Source: Brachypodium distachyon (taxonomy: Eukaryota; Streptophyta; Magnoliopsida; Poales; Poaceae). Taken from it: a DNA stretch of 64,000 bases. The notes under the pieces are model-generated. The model worked only from the letters and a program-made list of their open reading frames with translations. It was not told the origin of the DNA and ran no database searches. Position numbers and translations under genes: made by a program. The stretch covers positions 45,101,237 through 45,165,236 of the forward strand of contig NC_016133.3 in assembly GCF_000005505.3 (NCBI RefSeq), written 5' to 3'. Positions 9,800 to 24,700 of this stretch are shown here, in pieces; the first letter of the stretch is position 1; each line of letters opens with the position of its first letter.

Positions 9800-12700
9800 T
9801 CAGTCAAATATCTCTTGGGCTTCGATTTTGCTGTGTTGTCTGCAGGGTTTGGTCAAAGGTGAGTCAGTACTCCATTAGCACATGGAAGCACAAACCAAAT
9901 ACCCAAATACTACTCCTAGATTTTGACATCTTTATATCTATCCTCTAGGACCTTTTTTTAGATCAAGCACAAGATTTATGATTATCAAAGTAAGAACATA
10001 TATGATTCAGTTGCCACCAAACAGTATCAGCAGTTGTGGGGAAAACGCTGTCAAGAGGGCAGCAGAGGAGGATCGTGCCCATGCAGTTCATACCTCGTTA
10101 ACGTGTAAACGAGCAAACACTGTGCATGAAACATGTATAAGAATGCGCTTACTGTTCATCCTTGGAGACTCGATAGTACTTCTCGGCAAGCTGCCTCTGA
10201 CCAATAAGCTGAGCGAATCTCTCATCATGGGTGATTATAATCAGCTGGAAATTCTCTTGGCCTTTCCTGCTCTCCATTATTCTATAACACATGGATTAGT
10301 TAATGGTAGAAGCTCCAAATGATAATGAAATTGCCATGCCTAAAAGAGTACCTCAACAGGGCAGCAGCTAGGCTCTCTGCATTCGGTCCATCTAGATTAG
10401 TGGTTGGCTCATCCAGAGCTAATATGCCGCAATTTAGACAAAATGTCTCTGCCAGAGCCAGTCTGATTATAAGAGAAGCAAGCACCTGAACAGTATCGAA
10501 CATAACTTTGAGATATGATTCTGCCTGATTAATGGGTTCACGAAGTCATGCTAGCATTAATTCATTGGTTAAGACTAGACTGCTGAAGAGATGTTACAGA
10601 AGCTGAAGTTTACGATGAGTCGACGACAGAAGGAACACAATGAAGTTTACCTTCTGACCAGCACTGCATCGGCCTCGCATTTCCAGCTCAGCACCACCAT
10701 TTTGCATAACAACCTAAAAGATGGTTCAAACGGTCAAATGTAACAGCACTCCATACAAATCAGTTAATCAATGTGATCGTGTAGCTAGTTTAACTTACAC
10801 GATAGCTATATGATCGAGTGCCAGCACCCTCAGAATCAGAATTGATGCTTATGCAATCAATATCTTGGCCTCTGTATGTCTGCTGCCACAATTCCTTTAT
10901 TATTTTATTGATCTCCTCCATTTTCATGGTATGGAACCGCATAAGAGCCCTAGTAAAGGACATTAAAGATAAACCGCTAAATAGCTAAACAATGATTTGC
11001 TAGCGGAAGTAAACGTCTGTAGAGTAAAATTCTATCTTCCATAAAAGAAAGAGTAAAACTCAAAGAACCACACATCTAAGTGGTTTCACAAAACTGCAAT
11101 TCTATTATACCATGAAAGCTACACATATTAGGTTGTGACAGCATGGCCCACCATGAACGACACAATTGCCCTCTCTCAATTACAGAAAATCAGCCTCCAA
11201 CATCTCTTGCTGGCTATTGAATGTGGGCCATGACTCAGTTCTTTAAAAGTGTGGTTTTCTGACAGAATAATACAAAAGTCTGGTTTTGTGAAGCTAATCC
11301 TTAAAACTGTGGTTCAATGATTGTTTCGCAAGAAGAGGTGTGGTTTTAAAGTCCATTTGTCCAGTACTAGTCATGTGCTAGTAGTAGGGCTCATAGTTAC
11401 CTGATTCGCGGTTCGCTACCACATACAAATTGGATTCGTTAGGGATGATTCGGTTCGCGAACCCACGGTTTTTGAAACAAGCTAGCCTGTGTACTTATAA
11501 CATGGAACTGCAGTAGAAGATCTTAAAAGTTGTACTTGACCTGGCTGATATTAATAGGTTACAAGTTTTAAAAATTGTTTGACAATAAAATATGGTTATT
11601 ACACTAAAAAACTGCAGCAGAGTACTCAGAAAATCCCATCTCTCACTTATCTGGACGTCTCCTTATTTCTCCACAAGAAAATCCCTCCCAAGAACCCATC
11701 TCTCTATCTCTCTCTTCTTCACGTCTCGTCTTCACCACCACAAATTCCCTTGTCTCTCGCAATCTCTTTCTCAAGTTTGAAAGTTTGATCTATGAAGAAC
11801 TCATGGCTCAGGGCTGCAGCGCATACCTGCAGACCACGGAGCGGATGCTCTGTTCGTGTGAGGAGCTGCCGCGCAACAACAACATACCAGCATGGCCACT
11901 GTGTCTTTGCCGCCGTCGCCGTTTTCGGCAGAAGCAGGTGAAGCGCCCATTGCTTTCGATTTTTGGTCCTATCTGCTGCCTTAGATTCTGTTTCGTTTGC
12001 CTGAGTTCGACGAATCGGAGCCCAGATCCTGGCCAACCTGACCGATTTCAAACCCGACCTCAGTCGATCGATCGGGATCGGGGTTCGAGACCCATTGTAC
12101 CGAATCCGGTAACTATGCATGGTAGGTATTATGGTTTGGTTTTATAGACTCGACTTTTATACCATGGTAAGTTTGCGTGCACGAACCAGTTCACCCAAAA
12201 AACAAGTCTTTTGACACCATGGAGGTTAAAAGTCTGTTCATCTAGTATTAATCCAGTAGTGTGTTTCCATTATTTATGAATCATACATACTTATATACAG
12301 AAAAGTCCATTGTGTGACAATAGTAATAGATCAGTCATCTTACCAACGATCTTCAACAAAAAATATGTGGATTTCATTCCTAGCGAAATTTGAAAATTGG
12401 ATTCATAAAGACAAGAAAAAAATGCATGAAAATATGGAAGATTCCAGTGCTTTGAGTTAACAAGGTGTAAAATGTTCAGGAAGTCAGTAAAATCTCCTGG
12501 AGTAACTAGAAAAAAATGAAAAATATGATGGCAATACAATGCAAGGGTATCCTACTCACTTGTCCAAAGCAGCATAGTAACGGTCCAAGTCCTTATTTGC
12601 CATCTCAGTTGTCTGCAACCACATCAATTTTTCAATCAAGTATATGATCAAAAAGTTGCACAAACAGAACCTGAAAGATATTGTTGTCAACCTTAAGTTG

Positions 12701-15700
12701 GAGAAGTTGATTAAAATATCGCTTCTCGATATCCTTGTATTGTGTCTGTTTAAGCTCAACTTTGTGCTTTGAAATATTACTTTGATAAACAGAAAGTGTT
12801 CCTTGACACCTATTATACTGCAAATATTGCAAAGAAAATCAAATATCGAGGCGTTAGCCATATGTCAGAGTTTCATACTAAGAAATTGAGTAAGCATCCT
12901 GGAACTTTCAGAGTTGTGCCACTTTGGAACCTGTACTATGAAAATGCCCATTTTAGTCCTTCCGATGCATTGGGACATCAGACATGCCCCAGCAGTCTGG
13001 GTAGAAACCGCCATGTGGCCGCCTCAATGGGGCCAGGACGTCTGACATACTAATTGACCATAAGGACCAAAACATAAATTTTCATAATATCAGGACCTAG
13101 GTGACATGCCTCCGAAAGTTGAACGATGGTCATGCATTTTACTCTTGAGAAGAATATGCATTTTTCAACCAAATATGTTATGGTTCCCTAAACAGTTATA
13201 CAAATACAATGCCATCTTATTGGAGGCAATTTTGTCAATTATTTGTAATGAGAGAATCACAGTACCTCTGAGAGAAGCCTCTCTTTTTCCTGAGCATTAC
13301 GTTTAAGATCAGCTTCTATAGTAGACATGCTGCCAAAGGAAAGCACATTATCTTCAAGTAACTCTATATCATGAGTCAGTCGATCCACTTCAGCTTTTGT
13401 TTTCCTGTAGTTCAGGTTGTCATCAATGTTTCTTTTAAACTGATCCTGGCTCCGCAATTTTTCTTTGCTCCTGTCTAGCTCATCCGATATTTCTTGCTTT
13501 TTTGCTTCACATTCCTGTAACTGAGACAGCGATAGGGTATGTCTTTCCTGCAATTCATGAAGCCTCTCTGCTTTCTTTGAATCCACATACCTAAAAGGAT
13601 AATTTTGGGGCAAAGTAAGTAGTAAAATAGTAGAAGATGAAAGAGTGGGAGTAAAAAAACAATACTCTTTGATGCGTGTGTTAAGGGTTCCTAGTGCATC
13701 GATTTCTTGCTGGAATCCCCTTCTCCTTTCTGCCAGATGATCATACTCCTGATCAAGCCTTTCCTTCAAAGCTTTATGCTCTTGCAACAAGCTTTCACTC
13801 TCTTTTCTCAATGGAACAAGAGCCTCTTCTAAATGCTGCATCCATGAGAGAATAGAACATTTAGCATGTATTGTATAACCATGCATAAGTACAAGAGTTA
13901 ATATTGTCATTGTCACATTGATGCCCAAAACGACATAGGAGTACAACAATGAGATCGTGCCCGTGCCCTTACGGTCAAAATCTTGGCTGGCTGTCACGAC
14001 TATAATGTACATGCACCTAATACTCCCAAACTTGGGCAATTGAACCATAAGCCCATCACAGTAAACTGATCAAACTTATTGGTACCAAGTTACCGTATTC
14101 TATTTATTAATTGCAAAAACCACATGCGAGTAACTGTAGTTGTGTTGTTTACGTTTCTCAAGTTGACCTGTGATGCGAACTCTACTGTAGGGCTATGGTG
14201 GATGGAGGTGGAGGGATGGCTTAGGATTTGAGCCAAGTGGTAGTGAGGCTTGTCCTTGTGTGCACAGTGGGCTCCTCCCTACCCATGACACCTAAGTCTG
14301 AGCAACTCCGAGTCGGGGCAACTTTCCTAGTTTATTCTCGGTGGTCATAAGGCTTGACACCTTGAGTCTCCGACCACCAGGAAACAGGAAGCTTTGATGC
14401 TCTTACCTATGGCTGCCCTTTAGGTTTGCCTCCCCCCATCCCTCCTCGCCGGAAGCCACCGCGGCTCCGACGCCCACCTCACTCTCGCCGAAAGCTTTGA
14501 TGCTCTAACCTATGGCTGCCCTTTAATCTTGGCCGTCTGTTGTGGATGGGTGGCTGGCGAAGAAAGTTGCACATTTTCACAGAACGACCGTTTTCACCTG
14601 ATACTTCCCCAACAATTTTAGGCAAGAGATAAGGAAACCAAAAAACTAATCAGATATGAATCCAAACAAATTAAAGAAAATCGCTACAAAATAGCAAACT
14701 ACAGATTACTTGGGAGGACACCTAGTGACTTGCCGCTCATGTCATGAGCAGTTGTGCCTATGTTGAGGTGATTACAGGTGCAGGCATGGACTTGGACCTG
14801 TGGCAGTAGCTCTGGCCCCGCAATGTGTCTATATCAACCGAATGCTCTAATCAAAAGTTAGCATGACTAACTAAATACACGTGCGTTGCTACAAACAAAA
14901 CAAACTCTACTGTTTGCTATAGATAAATTATACTACAGAATCCGCTGAAACATATTAGAGGCATTTGCTACTAATAAACAATATCAGTATTGTAGTAGGA
15001 GATGAGTATATCATTTTACAATATAAGGAGGTGAGGATGAGACGGACCACCGCCACCGATTGAGTCTTTTATAGGAGTTAAGATAAAGATAGATTGAAGG
15101 GAGGCACCTTGTGGGTGGCTTGCCTAGACAAGAACAAGTTAAGCCTCGCCTCGAAGAAAATATGTACCTCATGTTTACTACATGAAAGTTTAACATACCA
15201 GCATAGTGTCCGTATTTTGTTACGGAATCGCCAAGAAAAGAACATCTATAAATAAAAATAACAACATGATAGGCAGGCTATGGATCGATGCCATTAAAGC
15301 CTGGCAATTGGCTTTGCTAGATTTGAACAATGAACCCAACCTCATGGAGATTGGAGAGCAGAGACTACAGGAAAAGATTGGGGGAAGATTGCAATTTTTT
15401 GCTTCTCTAACTCGCGGGTTTGCATAGTCCAACTTGCTAGGGGTGAGAACAGAAGGGCTGTAAAGGAATGAACAGACAACCACGAACTCTAAACTTTATA
15501 TAAGTATGAAAGATCATGAAACTTGGGAAGGGAAAAGATCACAAAAACATAGACTTAGTATTAAGAACTGTATTTCAGTAAAGAAAATATTTAGTGGCCC
15601 AATATTGCAGAGAAACGGAAGTCAAACGAGTAACTTCTGATCTAGGGTCACTGGGTCAGGGCTTAGTATGAAGAACTGTATTTCAGTAAAGAAAATATTA

Positions 15701-18700
15701 ACTGGTCCAATACTGCAGAGAAATGGAAGTCATATGAGTACCTTCTGATCTAGAGTCAGTTGCTCCTTTTCCTCAGCAAATAGTACCAAATCTTCTTCAG
15801 CCTTTTTGAACGTATGCAATATGCTTGAAGCACTTAGTTTTTCTTCCCTGACAGCATGCCATCGCATCTGAGCATTTGTAAAATCCTCACTAAGCATTTT
15901 GTGCTGATCCCTGAGATCATCCATTTCACTAAGCAATGTATCCCTGCCAGACAGATGCCAATAAAAAACATAGTTGAGCTTCCAAACGAACGTCCCACGA
16001 GAAACAAGGATAAATAATTCAATACTAAACATTTGTATGCACAGAGTTGCAGAATATGCACGCCAAAACATTTAAACGTCTATGAACAAATCTCCATGGG
16101 CTTGTGTTTTTTTTTATGCCATTCTCCATGTGCTTGTTTGTGTATCCACTAAAATATGGATCTACAGATAAAGAAATGCAACAGGGAGTTACCCTGTAGA
16201 AAAAGCAGTATCTATGACGATGCAGAATGGATCCTTACCCAAACTCTATTGACAGCTATGCAAACAAACTGATGAAGGAAAAAGGGTATCCATACAGAAA
16301 TTACATCTGTCACAAAGTAATTTCCACCTTCACTGTTCACTCACAAACTTAACCACTACTATTTTTTTGCAGTGACAACAAAAGGAACAATCTCCGAATT
16401 AACATGATAAAACCGCGTACTGAAAATGCTTTCATATATGTGAACACATGCTTTCTCTAATTCCGCCGGACAAAAACAAAATGACTGAGAAAAAAGAAAA
16501 CTAAAGCAAGACAGACAGCCCGCATACATATGCTCTATGGCCAAAAAGAATGAGATGGAAAAGAGAACACAAACGAGCGAAGTTAGACATGATAAATTTG
16601 ATTGGATGACGTTGATCAAGGATGGTTGATGAGGATCACAGGTAAGGAGAAAATGAGGCAGCTACCAGAGAAGGCTGAGATCAATTCTTTCACAGTGCAA
16701 CCCCGCCCCAAACCAACAAAAATCAATAACCCTAAAAACAGCCTTCTGCGCTCTGTATCAATGATAGGCTAACACACTAAAAGAAGTTAATTAAACTAAA
16801 TGAATCTCAAATGGTAAGGGAGGTCATTTTTCTGATCCCATGTGATTAGTTCATTTAGTTGTGCATCAAACCATAGTTGCTTGAAGAACTCTATTCGAAA
16901 TTCCCAAACAAAGGACTTGTAACGGGGTTCCTTTTCTTCTAAGCAAGTTAGTTCCCATTTGAAAATTAATACCTCGTTCTCATCGCAGAGTTCAGCTCCA
17001 ACTGAATGTCCTCCTTAGATTTAACGCCTTGACCACGAGAATCAAGCTTATATTCGAGATCTTCAACTTCTGGTTCTAACTCCTGTATTTCTTGCACATG
17101 CCTGTCGATAGCATCACTTGGATGTAGCAGGATTTCCACTCCATCCCTGTCCATTTTAACTTGGGCAAGAACACTCACAAGCTGCAATAGAAAGATCATA
17201 CAAGTCATAGAAAAATAGAGAAGAACTGCTGGGTAACTAGAAGTAAAAAACAAATATGATTTCTCAGAACGCAGTGCACATGTACTGTGTTTGCAAAACG
17301 TTCGACTAAAGTTTCTGCAGTGATAGCGATCCTGTCTGACATGACAGAAGATGATATCAACTAACCACAAAGTACAGGAACTTTCCTCAATTTTATGAAA
17401 AAAGCCAATCCTACAGCACCAAATTTAGAAGAGCTGCAGAAGAACACCCCAAACAAGCAGCATGTGGATGGGACCAAAGAGATGTGTGAACAAAACAATT
17501 GACCAACCATCTGAAGAGGATCAAACATTCCACAGCCTAATCTTGAAAAGCAGAATACTTGAAAAATAACAAGATCAGTGCTAATGTTTATAGCCTGATT
17601 TACTATAATTATGCCTCAGGAGTGGGGAATCATCATTAGGACACATTGTAGAGCTAACTATACCAATTTGTTAGTACTTTGATCAATAGAAACACAGTCA
17701 TCTAAGAAAATATCTTTTATTATCTGCTATTGTTGTTTTACATATGATAATTAAAAATAAAGTGGTGTAGATAACAGGGGACTAACATCTTCAAATGTTT
17801 GCGCCTTCTCACTTTCATCCGCCAAAAGTTGTTTCAAGTCCTTCTCTGCTGAAGTTATAGTCTCTTTCCCCAGCTTCACATATTGATCATAAATCACACG
17901 GAGATTATCCAATTGCTGGAAAAAGTCTTCAGCATTTGATAATTCCATTTCCAGCGCTTTCATGAGGTCTGCATTACTTGAACCAAATGTCCTTTGCTGA
18001 AAGATGCAACAGAGAGTGACATCAGAAACTACTTTGATCACATGTACGAAGTAACTCTAATCAAATGAAAAAGTCAGCATGCAGCAAGCTAATAATTATT
18101 AGATCATCCACCTTCTTTACAAACAGGTCCTCTTCGTCAGGTGTGAAACCACGATCACAGCAAGGGCACTTGTGCTGCTCACGGGCCATTTTTTCAAATG
18201 GGTCATACATTTTTTGCAGTCCATTTGCGACAATTTTCTCACTGCATATAAGCAGAAAACGTATTGAATTTGAGCATCAAAAGAAGATAAACGGCTTAAA
18301 GAAATAGATACAATTACGGAGACCTACCTATTCAGTTTATCTCTAGCTTCCATGGCGCCTTCCAGAACCTTGGGGAATGTGTTGATGTCAACAGAAACCT
18401 TAGTAATGGATTGAAGTTTCGAGTTCAGATGCCTTCTTTTTGCTGCCAAAAAGTAACATTATGAGCGGCATTCCAGATGTGTTCATAAAATAGCAGTGTT
18501 GGCAGAATAAAAAACTTGAGTACATAGCAGTCTTTCATTAGATTTTAGTGCATATCAATCCATTATTCCTCTTAGCCAGACACTGAGACAACCAAGGAGT
18601 GCAAACCAATTCATTGTCTTCAGCTTAACCCAGGCAAATCAATCAACTAACAGTTTGCATGACACAAGAGTTGGTTACAACATTCATTGTAACACTAGTT

Positions 18701-21700
18701 ATACTTGATCCATAAGTAGTAACGATTGAAACTATTTCAGACTTTGAATACCAACTTTATTCTACATAAGAATGTAGTCTGTAGCTCAGCTAAATTATGT
18801 TGAATAAACAATTTCAGTTGCATACACTCAACTTAGTCGATGACGAATATATCATTTATTCAACCTAGCAACTCATAATGATAAATACTTCTTGAAAAGC
18901 AAAATAGGCATGCAGTGTGCACCTCTCCGGTTTTGATTTTACAAATTTCAAACATAGTTTTTACATGTCAAATTGTGTCAAAAAAGCATCGCCAAGCTGG
19001 TATGAAATAAGTAAAGCATGCAGTGATCATATCTAAATTTACCATCCAAATCTTTTTGAAGCTTCGACAAGTGGCTTCTGGCACCCTCAATTTTCATCTG
19101 TACCAATTTCAACTGTTGTTCCGCTTCCTGAGATTTTGAATTCAAACCATTGTATTCTGCGTCTATGCACCTGAGTCAAGCAGAGTTTTGTGGTGACATT
19201 AACAAACAACACCAGAATATATAAAGTAGCACATTTACTACTGTTGCCTATTGAATGGCAGGATGAAAGCATAATAAAATTAGGGGGAATGAGCCTAGCT
19301 CACTTGGTTGGGGAGTGGATGTACAACCCCACCACCTGGGTTCAAGTCCTCATGGATGCGAATTTAGGTTCCTAATATACTGTCGGGGTTTCCCTAACTT
19401 TTCTTTTTTAAAGCATAATAAACTTAATAGCTCAAGAACAAGTTGGGTGTGTGTGGAGTCACATGCATCATTGCTGCAACTGACATGACAGGATGGAAGC
19501 ACAACAGATTACTAGTTCGGGAACAAATTGGATGTGTGAAGGCCAACACGCAGCGTTAACAGATTAGACCCTTGAAATACACATCCATGCTTATTTTTAC
19601 AACTAACCTGTATTCTTACACTTGAATACATATATGCATGATTACATACATGATAGTTCAAACTGTACATAGTGAGATACTGCTACTACTTGTCGAAACC
19701 AGCAACGGAATGAATAGAAGAATACTCCGTATATAAGAGGGACATGTGGAAGATCAGCCCCATAGGAGCAACCAGCTCTGGCTTAGGTCATGGAATATCT
19801 TTAAGTTGGGAAGTTTATCTTTTAAATTAGGATGTCATTATTTAAATAGGAAACTACAGATAGAGTTAGAGACGAGATCGGACAAGTAATGTCCCTCTAT
19901 GTAAGGGGCGGTCAGTGCATCAATATACAAGCAGGAACTGTTTCAATATTGAGGGGCAGCTGCCTTTCATGGTCTTGGGTCCAGGGTTACCCCATCCAGG
20001 CCCTAGTGCCATTATCCCCCCTGTGATAAACGTAGTTCATCACAAAGAGCTTTATATAGGTAAATATAAATTCAGGTAGATCGTATGCAACGAAATAGGA
20101 CCAGAAAATCATTGACAGAGAAGACTAAACATATCAAATAAAGCACTGCAACACAAACCCAAAAGCTTGAGTAATTTCCTTCTTGACATCCTTCTCAGGG
20201 GGACGCCTCCCCTTCAGAACATTTCTAATTTTGTCATTATGCTCATCATATCTGCATTTACAAGTTTAGTCTGGAAGAGTTGTTATTGGAATATAAATAA
20301 CCACAACCACGATAGAGGAAAAAAAAGGTTAAAAGGAAGAACATACATTTTATGAAGTTTACTCTTGCACTTTTCCAACTCATACTTCTTTAGTTCTAGT
20401 TTTACTCTGTCATCAGCATCACTAGCTATGTTATCTTTCTCCCGGTGAAGTGCTTTTATCTTATGATCCATGGTGTATATCTCTGTGCGCTTCTGAGATA
20501 TAATTTTATCATAGTCCCTTTCTGCCAGGGCAACTGTCTTCCTCTCAACTTCAATTTGCTATTCAAATCAAGATGGGAACAACTTAGTTCTTTAGAATTA
20601 AGAATGTCAAACTTCAAGAGATAAAAAAAATACGAGCAAAATAGGAGCCTCCAAGAACCTTTAAGTGCACATCTTTTGGACAGTAATGGTAAAACTGTTC
20701 AAAAATGAGGCATTATCTTTCTTTTTTTAGTAAGTATCACGGAACCCTTACTTTTGGACATTTGTTATCACAAAACCACAACTTCTGGAAATTTTATCAC
20801 TTAACCACAACTATTCTGCTAATCCGTTCCGGGAAACCAATTGGCAATCAAGCAAGCTAACCACGGTTCTGGCTGGTGGGGCCCACACATCAGCCTCTGG
20901 CATAAATAAGATGCTATTTGCCTGCCTGGTTCGAGGGGGGCGTGAGATCCCTGAGCTGGCTCCTGACCTCTCCACCCTCATCACTGGCTTTGCGCGCAAG
21001 CGCCGAGCAGTGAGGGGGGCTTTGGATCAGGGACATCTGGGGGTCCCACCAGTCAGAACCACGGTTAGCATGCTTTGATTGCCAAATTATGGGTCTGACA
21101 AAACTGATTAGCAGGATAGTTGTGGTTAAGTGATAAAATTTCCAGAAGTTGTGGTTTTGTGACAACAAATGTCCAAAAGTAAGGGTTCCGTGATATTTAC
21201 TCTTCTCTTTTAGCATAGAACAAATGATACCAATGTGCAAACAAATGAACTTCCAGCCAAGTATAGCTATAGACCGATGAATGGTTATATAATGGACAAC
21301 CATAGTCAGGTTGAATAAATACCAGATATCGCTCCCTTTCATCAATGCGGGCCAGATTAAGCTTTGAAAGCTCCTTCTCTGCAGCATCACGTTCATTCTC
21401 TTTATCTTTCATGCGCCTTAAAATACCTAACTGAAAGTGCTTAATATATTAAGAAATGGTAGCTGATATACCAGTTACAGAAAATCATACTTGTGCAGGT
21501 CCAGCGTTTTTTCACTTACTAACCTTAGATTCTTTCTTGGATTGTATCTGGCCATCAACTTCAGAGTAACGAGCATTTACTTTCAGATAACGCCCCCAAA
21601 GAAATTCAAGCTGTGTCTCGTTAGATTTCTGCTCAACAAAAGGAATTTGATCAAGGGACATACTTGATAAGGCTGCAGGTCTTCAGCATTGACTTATCTC

Positions 21701-24700
21701 TAATATACTGAACGTATTGGACACAGATGTTTAAATAACGTATGGTAACGAGTCAACATCCTTCCTTGAACAAAAATCTTTTGAAACATAGCACGCAGTC
21801 ATGGATCCGCTGCGATGCCAAACAAAAATAGGCAGCAACATTGCCAGCTAACGGGGCGTGGAATAAAACGCATTTGCAATATGACTCCCAAGAAATATAA
21901 ACTTGGGGATGATTCAAAAAAATCAGGAGCAAGTTCGAACGGAAGTGTTAACATTTGTAACTAAATTCCAGAACACAAAGAGTCAGTATTATAACCTTCT
22001 TGTCCTGCAAATCATCCTCGAGATTTGATAGTCTTGCTCTAGTTCTGTTTGTAAGGTTCATGGCAACATCATTAGTAAAAGGAGGATCAGGAATTGGCCC
22101 AAGATTATGTTTGGTGAATATCTTTCGGATGGCACTGTCCCTTTCATGCTTCATGGAAATGTGAGCCTGAAAACAATAAACTTGGATTTAACCTCATACC
22201 ACAATGTGTACTATTAATTACGAAAGGTAAAACCAGTCAAAAGAAAATATGAAATGTTACAGCATTACATCAGCTTCTGCCTGGAGCTTTCCTATGTGAA
22301 GTGTCGAATCATTGATGGTCTTGGACAGCAAGGAGCTTTTTGCCTTTTCATCATTCATATCTCGTTCTAGTTTACTGATTTTTGTCCCCTGTAATGCAAT
22401 TCTTTCTTCAAATTTAGTTCGCCACTCCTCCAGTTCCTCATCAGTATCTAAACAAAGCAAGCTAAACTGTCAGTATGTTATGAAGGAAGCACTATGCTGA
22501 CAGGCTTGATAAGGAGTTGACTACCTTCATTTTCCTCAGAAAGAGCAGCATACTGTTTCTCCCGAAGTGTAACATATGTACTTCTAGCAGATGTTTTGGT
22601 GCTAATTTGCTCCTGAAGTCTCCTCAGTTCATCAATACTTGTTTCTGTACGAAGGATCTTGTTTTCGACAGCTTGGATGTTTGTTTTCGAATCCTCCATT
22701 TGAGTTTTTAAGGCATCTGACTTCTCTTGATCTTGTGCAATACTGTCACGAAGCTATGAAAATAATGGGAACTAAATTAGCACTGAAACAGCATGCACTT
22801 TGAACTAAACTCTCCAGGGAAATGTATAACACACAGAATTCCAGTGCAGAGTCAAGGTGTTCAATGTTGCTGTATGCGAATACTAACATAAGCTAACAAA
22901 TGCAATAATCAGAGAAGGTTGGTTCAGTGCAACAAACAATACAAAGGTAAGGGATCCATATCAACATAAAACAATATTGAAAAGATTAAAGGCCAAAGAG
23001 CCCCTGCAGTGAGACTGTGAGAGCAAGGACATTCTGGCAGCGACGAACAACATCAGGCTGAAGCGGAGCAGTGGCAGCAGGCCTTTAAGTAATGATTGCA
23101 CGAACTGCCATAAAGAGTAGCTACAGTGCCATTGTGGGATCTTAGATCTTCTCTGAAGTCTGAACTTTAATCCTGGCACTAGCTGACAAACTCCTAATGA
23201 AAAAATATGCACAGCTATACAAAGCTTCTTTGCATGTTCTCAAGAAAAAAGATCATTCAGTTAAAAAAAAAAGAAATTGTGTAATACTACATATGCAAAC
23301 TAAAGTACTCCCTCCGTCCGTTTTTTTGTAGGCGTGAAATTTACAAGCTCAGGTACCAAGGCAGTCTGCTGCCCTTGTGTTATTGGCAGCAGCTGCATGC
23401 CAGCTTCGTTTCTTTGGACATGGGCAGGCTGCTGTGGGTCTGCCTGAGAAATGCGCCTGGTAGTGCCGAACTGGATGCAAAGAAATGTGCGCCTACTAAA
23501 GACGGACAGAGGGAGTAGTTTGAACGACTGATTTCTGTCATAGTGTGTTGTTACAAATCATGAAAAAATGGCTATATTTCTTGATGAATCTAGTAAGAGG
23601 AAATTCTACGCTCAAAGTCAACAGAGGTCGAAGACAATATACCCCTGCTATCGATTAAAGTCGACAAAAGTCCAAAAATATAATTAGTCCATGCATTGTG
23701 CGTTTTTCATAAGTCCAATGAATAACACATTGTTTGAATACACTATCAGAAAACAAACACTTATAAGCAACATTTTTACAAAACTACAAACTTTTTCACA
23801 TAAGTGTCTCAAAACTAAGTATTCAACAAAGGGTCGTGTAATTCCAAACCACCACACATTATAATTTCTGACCAAGGCATTAGAACTGCTTTGGTTGGTC
23901 GGAGTTTGTGGACTAGAACAAAATTCACCATGTGTACTATTATGATAGTTATATCAAAGTGCGATTTTGTGAAAACTTTCCACTGAAGTGTAGCTTCGAG
24001 ATAATTTGGTATAATCTCATGCACTTCCAAATTGTTCACTATGCTAATCAAGACCTGACAAGATGTCTTTTTTGTGAGGAAAGATCTGACATTACCTATG
24101 CCGTGAGTGTGGTAAGCTGATACATGCATGATCCTGGGAGTGAACACTTACATGCAGTATATCGTATACTAAGATATCTAAAAGGCGGTCCTGGGAAGGG
24201 TCTATGATTCAAGAAGAATGGTCATCTGAATGTAGATGGTTACAGTGATGCTGATTGGCGAGTTGTCGTGATGACAGAAGATAAACTTCAGGCTATTATG
24301 TTTTTGTTAGAGGAAACCTAGTGTCATGGTGAATCAAGAAGCAATATGTCGTGTCTAGATCGACAGCCGGAGCAGAATATAGAGCTATGTTAGGTCTTAG
24401 TGAGATATGGGTAAGAACTCTTCTGTCAGAACTGAAACTGCTGAGAGAAGGTCCTCTCAAGGTGTGGTGTGATAGCAAGTCAAGTATCAGCATAGCCAAT
24501 AACCCAGTCTAGTATGACCGAACCAAGCATGTGGATAGAAGACACTGCAACAGGTCCAACTCCTCCTGCCTGCTCTGATCATCTAACTTCCTGGAAGATT
24601 GTGATCACTTGTTCTTTGGCTGCTCCTTTAGCATGGACTGTTAGAGCAGGATTGGGATTAATTGGAACCTTTTCAATTGATATCAAGGACAGGGTGAAGT

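Noticed and set aside
10149..10151. TAA as the RAD50 stop codon
   Set aside because: A GTAAGC donor overlaps it, and a 40-bp exon at 9800-9839 restores the conserved EAQEIFD end in frame, making the total exactly 1316 aa.
11070..11345. Inverted repeat in the RAD50 intron between exons 22 and 23
   Set aside because: TGTGGTTTT / AAAACCACA-like words recur in both orientations but do not form a continuous pair of arms.
19283..19409. tRNA gene
   Set aside because: A- and B-box motifs are present, but the sequence does not fold as a cloverleaf and is bounded by a 17-bp target duplication, so it is a SINE.
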